From an uncultured Bacteroidia bacterium (lineage in GTDB: Bacteria; Bacteroidota; Bacteroidia; Bacteroidales; UBA932): a stretch of DNA of 50,581 nucleotides. The position numbers and the translations under genes were made by a program. Position 1 is the first letter of the stretch; each line of letters starts with the position of its first letter. Of this stretch, positions 16,171-25,580 are shown in pieces. The stretch is taken from NCBI GenBank assembly GCA_902774155.1, contig CACYHF010000020.1:1-50581 (forward strand), written 5' to 3'. The notes below the pieces were generated by a model. That model was not told the DNA's origin and ran no database searches. It saw only the letters and a program-made list of their open reading frames with translations.

Positions 16171-16602
16171 ATGGCTTATAAGATTGAAGACATGAAGCAC
16201 CCGCCACACTGCCTGTTCTGCGGCTGCGTACTACTGCGCGGCCGGCCGGACCGGAAGTTCTGCAGCGTGGCCTGCAAAAACCGCTGGCACAACCGGGTAA
16301 AGCATCCACCCCGGGAGCAGGTGGAACGGCGGGTGATGCGCGTCCTCGGCCGCAATCACATCATTCTGGAGAAACTGCTGCGGCTGGGAATTCTGAATAT
16401 TGACCGGCTCACGCTGCTGGAGCTGGGCTATCGTATGGATTATGTGACCTCCTACCGGAAGTCGGGCGTGCACCATCAGTACACTTGTTTCGATATCCGC
16501 TATGAACTGACGCCTACGCGCATAAAAAACATTGTCCGCATCGGCCTGGAAGACGATGCGGACAAGATGAATCCGGAAGAAGAGAATCCGTTTAATCCTT
16601 AA
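16171..16602 (+). CDS. Small zinc-ribbon protein, unknown function
   Basis: 143 residues. The start at 16171 is chosen because the promoter-like element lies between it and the upstream ATG at 16120. The N-terminal part has four Cys residues at 14, 17, 31 and 35 in the order CLFCG...KFCSVACKNRWHN, a treble-clef/zinc-ribbon pattern found in small Bacteroidetes proteins. The C-terminal two thirds are basic then acidic, with helices and strands and no known motif. A nucleic-acid-binding role is possible because of the ribbon and the many Arg residues, but nothing in the context fixes it. The 3' end overlaps the convergent nucleoside transporter gene by 11 bases. Confidence 0.7.
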   Translation: MAYKIEDMKHPPHCLFCGCVLLRGRPDRKFCSVACKNRWHNRVKHPPREQVERRVMRVLGRNHIILEKLLRLGILNIDRLTLLELGYRMDYVTSYRKSGVHHQYTCFDIRYELTPTRIKNIVRIGLEDDADKMNPEEENPFNP

Positions 16603-17869
16603 CGGCAGCAGCCGGTTTGGCTTTCTTCTGCGGGTCCTTGAACAGGATCCAGAAGAGGACGCCCACTACAAAGGCGTAGCCGGCGAAGATGTACCAGGCG
16701 GTGGGCCAGTTGGACGGGGTATTGAATACGTCGCAGGCATCTACCACGGCGCCGGCGGCCAGGGTGCCGATGGTGGCGCCGAAGCCATTGGTCATCATCA
16801 TGAACAGGCCCTGGGCGCTGGAACGGATGTCTTTGGCGGCGTTCTGCTCCACGTACAGGGAGCCGGAGATGTTGAAGAAGTCGAACGCCATACCGTACAC
16901 GATGCAGCTGAGGATGAACAGGAGCACGCCGGGCATAGCCGGGTTACCCATGCCGAAGAAGGCGAAGCGGAGCACCCAGGCGAACATGGAGATGAGCATC
17001 ACCTTCTTGATGCCGAAGCGCTTCATAAAGAAGGGGATGAGCAGGATGCACAGGGTTTCCGAAGCCTGGGAGATGGCGATGAGGGCGTTGGAATTCTTCA
17101 CGGCGAAGGTGTCGGCCAGGGCCGGGTCTGCGGCGAAGGAGCCCAGGAAGGTGTTGGCATAGCCGTTGGTGATTTGCAGCGAGGCGCCCAGCAGCATCGA
17201 GAAGATGAAGAAGATGGCGAACTGGCCGTCCTTGAACAGGTTGAAGGCCTTGAGGCCGAAGGCATCGGCCAGGGTTTCGTTCTTCTTGGTCTTGTCGATG
17301 GGGCAGGGGGGCATGGAGAGGGCATAGCCGCAGAGGATCAGGGACAGGATGCCGGAAGAGATGAGTTGGGTGTAACTGTCCTGCATGGCCAGGCCGCCGA
17401 TGTGCAGGAAGTTGGTGAGGAGCATACTGCAGATGAAACCCACGGTGCCGAACACGCGGATGGGCGGGAAGTCTTTCACCGGGTCCATGCCTTCCTTGGT
17501 AAGAGCGTTATAGGCCACGGAGTTCACCAGGGCGATGGTGGGCATGAAGAAGGCTACGCTCAGACTGTACACGGCGTCTCCGGCGCTCAGGCAATAGAAA
17601 CCGGCGCCTGCCATAAACAGGCCGGCAAAGCCGTGGCAGAGGGAGAGCACTTTCTGCGCCTCCATCTTCTTATCTGCCAGGATACCCATGAGGGTGGGCA
17701 TGAAGATGGACACGACACCCTGCATGGCGAAGAACCATTTGATTTGGGACCCCAGGCCGATGTTGCCCAGGTAGCGGCCCAGAGAGGTAAGGTACGCACC
17801 CCAAACGGCAAACTCCAGGAAGTTCATCAGGATGAGCTTCAGGGTGATGGGTTTGATCTTGATCTGCAT
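16592..17869 (-). CDS. Nucleoside:H+ symporter, NupG/XapB-like MFS protein
   Basis: 425 residues with 12 hydrophobic segments. The N-terminal IKPITLKLILMNFLEFAVWG and GAYLTSLGRYLG are typical of the nucleoside:H+ symporter family within the MFS, and SLYVEQNAAKDIRSSAQGLF (around residue 345) is the family block before TM10. It probably imports nucleosides. The gene stands alone, divergent from tgt, with its own TACTTTTG element 37 bases upstream. The C-terminal tail is Lys/Ala-rich and cytoplasmic. Confidence 0.82.
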   Translation of the reverse strand: MQIKIKPITLKLILMNFLEFAVWGAYLTSLGRYLGNIGLGSQIKWFFAMQGVVSIFMPTLMGILADKKMEAQKVLSLCHGFAGLFMAGAGFYCLSAGDAVYSLSVAFFMPTIALVNSVAYNALTKEGMDPVKDFPPIRVFGTVGFICSMLLTNFLHIGGLAMQDSYTQLISSGILSLILCGYALSMPPCPIDKTKKNETLADAFGLKAFNLFKDGQFAIFFIFSMLLGASLQITNGYANTFLGSFAADPALADTFAVKNSNALIAISQASETLCILLIPFFMKRFGIKKVMLISMFAWVLRFAFFGMGNPAMPGVLLFILSCIVYGMAFDFFNISGSLYVEQNAAKDIRSSAQGLFMMMTNGFGATIGTLAAGAVVDACDVFNTPSNWPTAWYIFAGYAFVVGVLFWILFKDPQKKAKPAAAVKD

Positions 17870-17906
17870 AATGGTATTTTGTGTTATTGACTTCAGCTAA
17901 ATCATA

Positions 17907-17914
17907 CAAAAGTA
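17907..17914 (-). promoter_or_regulatory. -7 element (TACTTTTG) for the nucleoside transporter gene
   Basis: An exact TAnnTTTG match on the minus strand, 37 bases before the ATG at 17869. It lies only 12 bases from the plus-strand element of tgt, so the two divergent promoters overlap. Confidence 0.5.
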
Positions 17915-17926
17915 CGAAATTTTCCG

Positions 17927-17934
17927 TATTTTTG
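17927..17934 (+). promoter_or_regulatory. -7 element (TATTTTTG) for tgt
   Basis: An exact TAnnTTTG match 18 bases before the tgt ATG at 17953. It decides the start of tgt, because the longer frame from the GTG at 17881 would begin upstream of this promoter. Confidence 0.55.
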
Positions 17935-17952
17935 TACGATAAAACTGCCCGG

Positions 17953-19095
17953 ATGTTCAAATTTGAGAAGATTGCCACAGACCCTGCCAGCGCCGCCCGC
18001 GCGGGCCGCATCTCCACGGACCACGGTGAGATCCTCACCCCCATTTTTATGCCGGTAGGGACGGTGGGCTCTGTCAAGGGCGTGTATCACAGGGATTTAC
18101 AGGCCGATATCAAAGCGCAGATCATTCTGGGCAACACCTATCACCTGTATCTGCGGCCCGGCCTGGATACCCTGTATAAGGCCGGCGGCCTGCACAAGTT
18201 CGAACACTGGGACGGCCCCATCCTCACGGACAGCGGCGGCTTCCAGGTGTTCTCCCTGGCGCCCATCCGCAAGCTCACGGAAGAAGGTTGCAAATTCTCC
18301 TCCCACATAGACGGCAGCAAGCACATCTTCACCCCGGAGAACAACGTGGACACCCAGCGCATCATCGGGTCCGATATCATGATGGCCCTGGACGAGTGCT
18401 GCCCCGGTGACGCAGATTACCGCTACGCGCAGAAATCCCTCCGGCTCACACAGGGCTGGCTGGAGCGTTTCGCCAAACATTTCGATGAAACCGAACCTTT
18501 ATACGGGTACCAGCAGGTGATGTTTCCCATCATCCAGGGCTGTATCTACCCGGACCTCCGGCAACAGGCCGTGGAGCACGCGCTCACCCTGGACAACGCC
18601 AACCGCGGCGGCTATGCCGTAGGCGGTCTGGCGGTAGGGGAGCCCACGGAGAAAATGTATGAAATGCTGGAAGTTACCTGTCCGCTGCTTCCCCAGGACA
18701 AGCCCCGTTACCTGATGGGGGTGGGCACGCCCGCCAATATCCTGGAAAGCATCGACCGCGGCATCGATATGTTCGACTGCGTGATGCCCACCCGGAACGG
18801 CCGTAACGGTATGCTCTTCACCTGGAACGGCATTATGAATATGCGCAACGCCAAGTGGACCGACGATTTTACACCCCTGGATCCTCAGGGCACTTCCTTC
18901 GTGGACGGCTATTATACCAGGGGATACCTCCATCATCTGTTCGTGGCAAAAGAGATGTTCGCCGCCATGGTGGCCAGTGAACACAATCTGGCATTTTATT
19001 TGGACCTGGTGCGCACGGCACGGGAGCACATCCTCCAGGGAGACTTCCATTCCTGGAAATCGGCCGTTGTCCCGCAACTGATGCAGCGCCTATGA
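17953..19095 (+). CDS. tgt: tRNA-guanine transglycosylase (queuosine pathway)
   Basis: 380 residues, normal for bacterial Tgt. It exchanges guanine-34 of Asp, Asn, His and Tyr tRNAs for preQ1 on the way to queuosine. Seen: TDSGGFQVFS (92-100) with the base-binding Asp at 93, GGLAVGE (224-230), and DCVMPTRNGR (275-284) with the catalytic Asp at 275. The zinc site expected near 309-320 (CxCxxC before the RxYLHHL block) is absent: the region reads LDPQGTSFVDGYYTRGYLHH with no Cys, although the later His (H344) remains. The gene overlaps the LptF/G-like gene by 4 bases and heads the run tgt-lptF/G-dut-murF. Confidence 0.93.
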   Translation: MFKFEKIATDPASAARAGRISTDHGEILTPIFMPVGTVGSVKGVYHRDLQADIKAQIILGNTYHLYLRPGLDTLYKAGGLHKFEHWDGPILTDSGGFQVFSLAPIRKLTEEGCKFSSHIDGSKHIFTPENNVDTQRIIGSDIMMALDECCPGDADYRYAQKSLRLTQGWLERFAKHFDETEPLYGYQQVMFPIIQGCIYPDLRQQAVEHALTLDNANRGGYAVGGLAVGEPTEKMYEMLEVTCPLLPQDKPRYLMGVGTPANILESIDRGIDMFDCVMPTRNGRNGMLFTWNGIMNMRNAKWTDDFTPLDPQGTSFVDGYYTRGYLHHLFVAKEMFAAMVASEHNLAFYLDLVRTAREHILQGDFHSWKSAVVPQLMQRL

Positions 19096-20186
19096 GATTC
19101 AACGGACTCCAGAAACTGGACTGGTATATCATCCGGAAATTCCTGGTCACTTTCTTCGTGGCCATCGCTTTCCTGTCCCTGATCATCGTGATCTTCGACA
19201 TCAGTGAGAAGATTGAGGATTTCGTGCGGAAAGAAGCTCCGCTGCACGAAATCATCTTTGACTATTACGTGAATTTCGTCCCGTATTTCATCAACATGTA
19301 TTCGCCCATGTTTGTGTTCCTTACGGTGATTTTCTTCACGTCCAAGATGACGCAGGATTCAGAGGTGGTGGCCATGTTGTCCAGCGGCATCAGTTACCAT
19401 CGGCTTATGGTGCCCTACCTGGTATCGGCCTCCTTTATCGCCATCCTTTCCCTCATTCTGGGTTTGTGGATCCTGCCGCCGGCCAACGCCAAACGGGTGC
19501 AGTTTGAACAGAAATACAACTCCTACCGCAAGGTGAAAATGGGCCACGACATGCACTACAAGCTGGAAGACGACCATTTTGTGTACATCGAAAGCTTCAG
19601 CGCCTACAACAATACGGCCTATAATTTCACCCTGGAAGATATGACCGGCGGAAGGCTCCAATCCAAGATTACGGCCGAAAGCGCCCAGTACGACACCGTA
19701 AGCGGCGTTTGGAAACTGCGCAACTGGTTTATCCGGGACTACGACGAAGGAATGGGCGACCACATCCGTTCCGGCCGGCAGATGGACACCACGCTCAGCC
19801 TCACCCGGGACGATTTCTTCCGCAACCGCTATACCATCCAGGAGCTGAATTATCAGGAATTGAACGAACTCATCGAGACCCAGAAAATGCGCGGTGATGC
19901 GTCCGTGAATATGTCGCTCATCGAGAAAAACAACCGTTTTTCACTGCCGTTCTCGGCCCTCATCCTTACCATTATCGGCGTGGCGCTGTGTACCAAGAAA
20001 AAGCGGGGCGGTATGGGCTGGAACCTGGCGGCAGGTACGGCCCTGGGCTTCTCCTACATCCTTTTTATGCAGTTCAGCGAGATGTTCGTGATAACGGATA
20101 CTTTGCCGGCCGGCATCGCCATCTGGCTTCCCAATTACCTGTATACCGTTATTGCCATCGTCCTGTATATCAAAGCCCCTAAATAA
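19092..20186 (+). CDS. LptF/LptG-family permease (lipopolysaccharide export)
   Basis: 364 residues of the YjgP/YjgQ family: N-terminal [20 protein letters not shown], three hydrophobic segments in the first 130 residues, a periplasmic beta-rich middle (about 135-270), and three more segments near the C-terminus. Family members form the membrane part of the LptB2FG complex that lifts lipopolysaccharide out of the inner membrane. Only one homologue is in the window, so whether it is F or G cannot be told. It overlaps tgt by 4 bases and its last base is the first of the dut start codon, implying coupled translation. Confidence 0.87.
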   Translation: MRFNGLQKLDWYIIRKFLVTFFVAIAFLSLIIVIFDISEKIEDFVRKEAPLHEIIFDYYVNFVPYFINMYSPMFVFLTVIFFTSKMTQDSEVVAMLSSGISYHRLMVPYLVSASFIAILSLILGLWILPPANAKRVQFEQKYNSYRKVKMGHDMHYKLEDDHFVYIESFSAYNNTAYNFTLEDMTGGRLQSKITAESAQYDTVSGVWKLRNWFIRDYDEGMGDHIRSGRQMDTTLSLTRDDFFRNRYTIQELNYQELNELIETQKMRGDASVNMSLIEKNNRFSLPFSALILTIIGVALCTKKKRGGMGWNLAAGTALGFSYILFMQFSEMFVITDTLPAGIAIWLPNYLYTVIAIVLYIKAPK

Positions 20187-20617
20187 TGAAGGTTAAGATT
20201 GTCAACAAATCCCCGTATCCCTGCCCGGCCTATGCCACGGAACAGAGCGCAGGCGTAGACCTGAAGGCTCTCCTGACAGAGCCTGTGGTGCTGCAGCCGC
20301 TGGAGAGAACCCTGGTTCCCACGGGCCTGTATATCGCCCTGCCCAAGGGCTATGAGGCGCAGGTACGCCCCCGCAGCGGCCTGGCTGCCAAGCACGGGAT
20401 CACCGTGCTCAATTCGCCCGGCACCATCGATGCAGACTACCGCGGCGAAATCCGCGTGATTCTGGTGAACCTTTCGCAGCAGCCCTTTGAGATTGTGCCC
20501 GGCGAAAGGATCGCCCAAATGGTAATTGCCCGCCACGAGCAAGTGCAGTGGGAGGAAGTGGACCAGCTGGACGACACCCAGCGCGGCGCCGGCGGCTTCG
20601 GTAGTACCGGAAAGTAA
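20186..20617 (+). CDS. dut: dUTP diphosphatase
   Basis: 143 residues, the normal trimeric dUTPase size. All five motifs are visible: SAGVDLKA (22-29), [24 protein letters not shown] with the catalytic Asp, GERIAQMVI, and the C-terminal [10 protein letters not shown]. The enzyme splits dUTP to dUMP and pyrophosphate in the cytoplasm, keeping uracil out of DNA and supplying dUMP for thymidylate synthesis. The gene sits between lptF/G and murF in a tight run. Confidence 0.96.
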   Translation: MKVKIVNKSPYPCPAYATEQSAGVDLKALLTEPVVLQPLERTLVPTGLYIALPKGYEAQVRPRSGLAAKHGITVLNSPGTIDADYRGEIRVILVNLSQQPFEIVPGERIAQMVIARHEQVQWEEVDQLDDTQRGAGGFGSTGK

Positions 20618-20624
20618 TTTTACT

Positions 20625-21890
20625 ATGGAAATCAAGGATTTATACCAAATCTTCCTGCAGTCTGCGGAAGTGAATACCGATACCCGGACCATCCGGGAAA
20701 ACCAGCTTTTCGTGGCCCTGAAAGGGGAGAACTTCGACGGCAACGCCTTTGCCTTGAAGGCCCTGGAGGCCGGCGCCTGCTATGCCGTAGTGAACGAAAG
20801 CGTTCAGGCCGATGACCCGCGCCTCATCAAGGTGCCGGACACCCTGGCGGCGCTGCAGGCCCTCGCGGCCTGGCACCGGCAGCAGCTGGACATTCCCGTT
20901 ATCGGCCTCACCGGCACCAACGGGAAAACCACCACCAAGGAACTCATCCGTGCCGTCCTGTCGGCCAAATACCAGGTGACGGCTACGGAAGGCAATCTGA
21001 ACAATGACATCGGCGTGCCGCTGTCCGTCCTCAAGATTGGGGCCGATGCACAGTTGGCCATCATCGAGATGGGCGCCAGCCATCCCGAAGACCTGAAACC
21101 GCTGCTGGCGGTGGCCCAGCCCACCCACGGCCTCATCACCAATGTGGGAAAGGCCCATCTGGAAGGGTTCGGCAGTTTTGAAGGGGTGAAACACGCGAAG
21201 GGCTTGCTGTACGACTGGCTCAAGGCGCACGATGGCATCGCTTTCGCCAACGGCGACGACCCCGTCCTGCAGGAAATGCTTTGGGAGCGGGAAATGCCTT
21301 GCATCGCCTACGGTGCCAAGGATGTGAAACTCCTTCCGTCCAACCCCGAACATCCGTTCCTGCGGATGGAATTCCCCGACGGCCTGCTGGAAACCCATCT
21401 GGTGGGCGCGTACAACGCTGCCAACATCCTGGCCGCCCTCAAGATCGGCTGGTTCTTCGGCGTTCCCCAGGCCGATGCCCGCGCAGCGGTTGCCAACTAC
21501 ATTCCTTCCAATAACCGTTCGCAACTGGTTAAGACAGAGAAGAATACGCTCATCGTAGATGCCTATAACGCCAATCCTTCCTCCATGGCGGTCGCTTTGG
21601 ATAATCTGTTTTTGGTGGAAGGCCGCAAGGTGGCCCTTCTGGGTGATATGCGGGAATTGGGACCGGACGCCGCGCTGGAGCACCAGAAGGTGGTGGCGCG
21701 CCTCAGCGGCATTGAAGCCTATCTGGTGGGCGAGGAATTTGCCCGTGCCGCCGAAGGGAAGGGGATTCCCACCTTCGCCACGTCCGATGCCTTGACTGCG
21801 TACCTCCAGGAGCACCCGCTCCAGGGTTGCACCGTGCTGCTGAAGGGTTCCCACAGCACTCGAATGGAGAAGCTTATCGGATCACTTTAG
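20625..21890 (+). CDS. murF: UDP-MurNAc-tripeptide D-Ala-D-Ala ligase
   Basis: 421 residues. The ATG at 20625 is chosen because it begins the Mur ligase N-terminal domain and lies 7 bases after dut; the frame is open into dut upstream. The ATP-binding loop TGTNGKTT is at 96-103, followed by NLNNDIGVPLSVL, the MurF block EMGASHPEDL, and a C-terminal domain with VDAYNANPSSM and LGDMRELG. It adds D-Ala-D-Ala to the peptidoglycan precursor in the cytoplasm. The 3' end overlaps the convergent PAP2 gene by 17 bases. Confidence 0.95.
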   Translation: MEIKDLYQIFLQSAEVNTDTRTIRENQLFVALKGENFDGNAFALKALEAGACYAVVNESVQADDPRLIKVPDTLAALQALAAWHRQQLDIPVIGLTGTNGKTTTKELIRAVLSAKYQVTATEGNLNNDIGVPLSVLKIGADAQLAIIEMGASHPEDLKPLLAVAQPTHGLITNVGKAHLEGFGSFEGVKHAKGLLYDWLKAHDGIAFANGDDPVLQEMLWEREMPCIAYGAKDVKLLPSNPEHPFLRMEFPDGLLETHLVGAYNAANILAALKIGWFFGVPQADARAAVANYIPSNNRSQLVKTEKNTLIVDAYNANPSSMAVALDNLFLVEGRKVALLGDMRELGPDAALEHQKVVARLSGIEAYLVGEEFARAAEGKGIPTFATSDALTAYLQEHPLQGCTVLLKGSHSTRMEKLIGSL

Positions 21891-22464
21891 ACGTTATCCA
21901 CCAGGCGATTCCTGCTATGGTAAGGCCCACGGCCAGTCCGTAGCAGGTTCCTACCAGTATGTCGCCCAGGAAATGGGCGGCCATCATAATGCGGCTGACC
22001 GATAACAGGGCGGCCCAGATGAAGACCCCCCAGCCATAGATTTTGTAACTGTGTTTCGGGTCATTGAGCTGAAAGCCCAGATAGGAGGTTACGGCAAAGC
22101 CGAAACTGTTGGCCGCGTGGCCCGAGAAAAAGCCGTACAAGGGCCGGATGACGCCGTAAGGGGTGCGGATGCCGTTCGCAATCATCCAGGCGTTGAAGCA
22201 GGGCCGCAGGCGCCCGACCCCGTCTTTGACCGCATTGGCCGTCTGGTCGATGAGCACCACCATAACCACCAGGGACAGGATCACGGCCAGGCCCTTTTTC
22301 CATCCCAGTTTCCAGATGAGGCAGCCCATCACCACGGCATAGGCCGGGAACCAGATCTTGATGTCCGACAGGAGCAGCCAGAAGGGGTCCCAGGCGGGTG
22401 TCCCCAACTGGTTCAGCCAGAGTGTGAGCCGCTGGTCCAGTTGTATGAGGGCGTCCAGATTCAT
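21874..22464 (-). CDS. PAP2-family membrane phosphatase
   Basis: 196 residues with six hydrophobic segments. The three PAP2 motifs are present: KDGVGRLRP (79-87), FSGHAANS (the usual PSGH, with Phe for Pro) and [12 protein letters not shown] with the catalytic His and Asp. Members remove phosphate from lipid phosphates such as undecaprenyl pyrophosphate, phosphatidate or lipid A. Substrate is not shown. The start overlaps the obgE stop by 4 bases, so the two are cotranscribed. Confidence 0.88.
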   Translation of the reverse strand: MNLDALIQLDQRLTLWLNQLGTPAWDPFWLLLSDIKIWFPAYAVVMGCLIWKLGWKKGLAVILSLVVMVVLIDQTANAVKDGVGRLRPCFNAWMIANGIRTPYGVIRPLYGFFSGHAANSFGFAVTSYLGFQLNDPKHSYKIYGWGVFIWAALLSVSRIMMAAHFLGDILVGTCYGLAVGLTIAGIAWWITSKVIR

Positions 22465-23453
22465 CGGTTGAGGGCCTTCCAGAGTTCCTCCTTGAGTTCG
22501 TTCAGGCCGGTCTGGGCCACGGAGGAAATGAAGACGTGCGGGATATCGGCCGGGAGTTTCTTCTCTATCTTGGCGCGCTGCTTTTCGTCAATCAGGTCTG
22601 TCTTGGTGATGGCCAGCACGCGGTCTTTCACCAGCAGTTCCGGATTGTATTCTTCCAGCTCCTTGAGCAGAATCTTGTAGCATTTGGTGACGTCGGCTTC
22701 ATCGGCCGCCACCATAAAGAGCAGCACCGAATTCCGTTCGATGTGCCGCAGGAAGCGCATACCGATGCCTTTCCCTTCGTGGGCGCCCTCGATGATGCCG
22801 GGGATATCGGCCATCACGAAAGAACGGTCGTCGTAATAGCGCACGATGCCCAGGTTGGGCTCCAGCGTGGTGAAAGCGTAATTGGCGATTTTGGGTTTGG
22901 CCGATGTGATGGCGGCCAGCAGCGTGCTTTTGCCGGCGTTGGGGAAGCCCACCAGGCCTACGTCGGCCAGCACCTTGAGCTCCAGGATGAACCAGCCTTC
23001 CTGGCCTTCCTCGCCGGGCTGGGCGAAGCGGGGCGTCTGGTTGGTGGCGGTCTTGAAATGGTCGTTGCCCCAGCCGCCCTTGCCGCCGCGGCAGAGGATG
23101 TATTCCTGGTCCTTTTCCACCAGTTCGGTGATTACCTCTTCCGTTTCTGCATCCTTAACCACCACGCCCTGAGGTACTTCCAGGATGATATCGGCCCCGT
23201 TCTTGCCCTTCTTCAGGGCCTCGGCGCCGTTGCCGCCGTTCTCGGCCCGCACCACTTTGCGGTAGCGCAGGTGGATAAGGGTCCACAGCTGCGGATTCAC
23301 CCGCAGGATGATGTGGCCGCCCCGGCCGCCGTCGCCGCCGTCGGGCCCGCCCTTAGGCACATACTTGGCCCGGTGCAGGTGGGCACTACCGGCGCCTCCG
23401 TGCCCGCTGGCGCAAAAGATGCGGACGTAGTCTATGAAGTTGGATTCTGCCAT
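22461..23453 (-). CDS. obgE: Obg-family GTPase
   Basis: 330 residues: the glycine-rich Obg fold at 1-160 ([32 protein letters not shown]) and the G domain from about 160 with G1 GFPNAGKST (169-177), G3 DIPG (216-219) and G4 TKTD (283-286). There is no C-terminal OCT domain, as is usual in Bacteroidetes. Obg assists assembly of the large ribosomal subunit and links it to nutrient state. A complete promoter (TTTG, 19-base spacer, TAAATTTG) lies 20 bases upstream. Confidence 0.95.
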   Translation of the reverse strand: MAESNFIDYVRIFCASGHGGAGSAHLHRAKYVPKGGPDGGDGGRGGHIILRVNPQLWTLIHLRYRKVVRAENGGNGAEALKKGKNGADIILEVPQGVVVKDAETEEVITELVEKDQEYILCRGGKGGWGNDHFKTATNQTPRFAQPGEEGQEGWFILELKVLADVGLVGFPNAGKSTLLAAITSAKPKIANYAFTTLEPNLGIVRYYDDRSFVMADIPGIIEGAHEGKGIGMRFLRHIERNSVLLFMVAADEADVTKCYKILLKELEEYNPELLVKDRVLAITKTDLIDEKQRAKIEKKLPADIPHVFISSVAQTGLNELKEELWKALNR

Positions 23454-23473
23454 GGCTTTTATCGCTTTGCGTG

Positions 23474-23504
23474 CAAATTTACCGTTTTTTCGTCAGTGCG
23501 CAAA
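23474..23504 (-). promoter_or_regulatory. Full Bacteroidetes promoter for obgE
   Basis: On the minus strand TTTG (23504-23501), a 19-base spacer, and TAAATTTG (23481-23474), 20 bases before the obgE ATG. Both elements match the Bacteroides sigma consensus. Confidence 0.7.
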
Positions 23505-23532
23505 ACTGATTCCTATTCTCGAAAATTATTTT

Positions 23533-23540
23533 TAACTTTG
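23533..23540 (+). promoter_or_regulatory. -7 element (TAACTTTG) heading the RCK-like/gcv operon
   Basis: An exact TAnnTTTG match 24 bases before the ATG at 23565. The -33 element is weak. No other promoter or terminator-like signal is seen before 30521. The leader is too short for a glycine riboswitch. Confidence 0.55.
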
Positions 23541-23564
23541 TACAATACCAAATAATGATATAGA

Positions 23565-25580
23565 ATGCATACGCCCGATTTCCCGGTTCCGGTACCTGCC
23601 ATGATTCTATGGCTCATCGCCTTACTGATTCTCAGCGCGTTTTTTGTTGCCGTAATGGGGCGTTTGCTCCGCAGGGGTAAGCGGGGGGCTGTCCTGGGAA
23701 TTTTTGCATTCCTGCTTGTCGCAGGTGCCATTATGCACGTGGTGCTGCTGGCCCGTTCCTCCCACACGGTCACGGACGGCAACTGGATCCAGTTGTTCCT
23801 GGTATCCTCCCTGGCCTCGCTGGAGATGTTCATCGGCCACACCGTAGTGTTCGACGATATCATCGCCGCCGTCATCTTCCGGGAACCGTTCCTGCTTCTG
23901 TCGTATCTCACCATCTTTGTCCTGGCCATCCTTTTCACCATTTCGCTGGTCTTTCTCATCGTGCCCCGTGGGCTCAAAGATACCATCCGGCTCAGCCTGC
24001 GTCAGCGGCGCAGTACAAAGAAGAATCACAAACTGCACGTCTTCCTGGGCGACAATCCCGCCGCCCGCATGCTGGCCAGGAGCATTCGCGACACCGCGCC
24101 CGAAGATGAACTCCTGTTCATCCATTTCCCGGATCCGGATGAAGAAGCGGAAGGGGAGCTTTCCATCGGCGAAATGCTGCACACCATGTTCTCCCGCCGC
24201 ACGGAAAGGTCTTTGGCCGATATCCTGGGTTATGACCATTTCATGTTCATCCGCGGCCGTCTGCCGGAGGCTTCCTGTGAAGCCGGCTTTGCCCAGGCGG
24301 TGGGCGTTCCCATCCTGGACTCTCTGCTGAACAGCAAGCGCACCCACGTGTATATCCTGTCCGAAAACGAGGAGCACAATTTCCGCTTCCTGCAGCTGCT
24401 GGTGGCCAAGAAATCCATTCTGGCCAAAGTATACTGCTTCAATAGCGACGTAAACAATTATACGGCCCTTTATGCCAATGTCCATCCCCGTGTGCGCCTG
24501 CTCAATTGGCAGGAGCTCATTTTCACGCAGGTGAAACGGCAGGAGCCGGAGCTGATGCCCGTAGAGGCGGCTGCTATTGCACATGATGCGCAGGGCAACT
24601 CGCTAGGCTATACCACGGAGCCGTTCAATGCCATGATCGTAGGCTTCGGAGCCACTGGACAGGAGGCACTCCGTTTCATCCACGAATTCGGTTCCTTTGT
24701 AGGGAAAGACCTTCGGCCCCAGCAGAACAACTATCATGTGATTGATCCGCATATCGAGGAATTAAAGGGAGAGTTCCTGAGCCGCACACCGGCTTTCCGT
24801 TATGATGCCAACGTTACCTGGACTTCCTATTCCACCGGTTCGGAGCGTTTCTGGTTGGACTATGCCATGCTGCTGCCCAATTTGAATTATGTGGTGGTTT
24901 GCATAGATACCGGCCACCGCAACGTGGAAATTGCGGTACGCCTGCTACAGGATGCCGCCCGTTTCGGCAAAGACCTGTCCCGCTTCAAGATTCTGGTGAA
25001 GGCTTCTGTGGAAGATTCCCAGCTGCCGTCCATGATCGCTTTCTACAACCGCAATTTCTGCCCGGAAGGTGTATCGGTGATCTATCCTTTCGGCCTGCCG
25101 GAGAAAGTCTGGAATCTGGATGTGGTGACCGGCCGCGAACTCAAGGCTGAAGCTATCCGTTTCCACGATGTGGCATGCGAAGTGACTCATCAAGAGGTGG
25201 AGACCTGGGATGCCCGGAGCGAAAGAATCCGCAAGGGGGATGGCCTGGCACTGGCCAAACACCGGGAACTGCATCGGAGGCAGTTGGTGGATATCGATGC
25301 CTGTCTGTATTCCCGCACTTTGAGCAAACTGGCCGGTGGCGTTGTGCCGGATGAAAATTCTGAACTGATGCGGGTACTGGCTGCCTCCGTGCAGCAGTAC
25401 TGGGTAAATGCCCTGGCGGTCCAGGGCTATATCCTGGGTCTGGAAACCGACGAACTGAACCGTCGTCTGCCCGGATTGCTCTCCTATGTGGACTTGAGTC
25501 CGGAAGAACAGGAAGAGGTCATTATGAACGCGAGGGTAGCGCTCATATATGCCTGTAAATGCAAAGAAGAAGGGAAGTAA
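23565..25580 (+). CDS. Membrane protein with two Rossmann (TrkA-N/RCK-like) domains, unknown function
   Basis: 671 residues. Hydrophobic segments lie at about 13-35, 41-63, 75-97 (weaker) and 108-134, followed by a basic stretch (141-156). Two Rossmann-like regions follow: one from 155 (HKLHVFLGDNPAARMLARSI) and one from 356 (AMIVGFGATGQEALRFIHEF, with a GxGxxG-type turn at 360-365). A 150-residue helical tail is not recognised. The plan, membrane part plus tandem Rossmann domains, recalls RCK-gated potassium channels and their relatives, but the selectivity filter TVGYG is absent. It may be a divergent channel, a sensor or a regulator. It abuts the ureohydrolase-like gene with no gap and heads the gcv run. 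Confidence 0.6.
   Translation: MHTPDFPVPVPAMILWLIALLILSAFFVAVMGRLLRRGKRGAVLGIFAFLLVAGAIMHVVLLARSSHTVTDGNWIQLFLVSSLASLEMFIGHTVVFDDIIAAVIFREPFLLLSYLTIFVLAILFTISLVFLIVPRGLKDTIRLSLRQRRSTKKNHKLHVFLGDNPAARMLARSIRDTAPEDELLFIHFPDPDEEAEGELSIGEMLHTMFSRRTERSLADILGYDHFMFIRGRLPEASCEAGFAQAVGVPILDSLLNSKRTHVYILSENEEHNFRFLQLLVAKKSILAKVYCFNSDVNNYTALYANVHPRVRLLNWQELIFTQVKRQEPELMPVEAAAIAHDAQGNSLGYTTEPFNAMIVGFGATGQEALRFIHEFGSFVGKDLRPQQNNYHVIDPHIEELKGEFLSRTPAFRYDANVTWTSYSTGSERFWLDYAMLLPNLNYVVVCIDTGHRNVEIAVRLLQDAARFGKDLSRFKILVKASVEDSQLPSMIAFYNRNFCPEGVSVIYPFGLPEKVWNLDVVTGRELKAEAIRFHDVACEVTHQEVETWDARSERIRKGDGLALAKHRELHRRQLVDIDACLYSRTLSKLAGGVVPDENSELMRVLAASVQQYWVNALAVQGYILGLETDELNRRLPGLLSYVDLSPEEQEEVIMNARVALIYACKCKEEGK

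Noticed and set aside
23541-23564. Glycine riboswitch before the gcv operon
   Set aside because: The leader from the promoter to the first ATG is only about 20 bases, and no structured region precedes gcvT at 26280.
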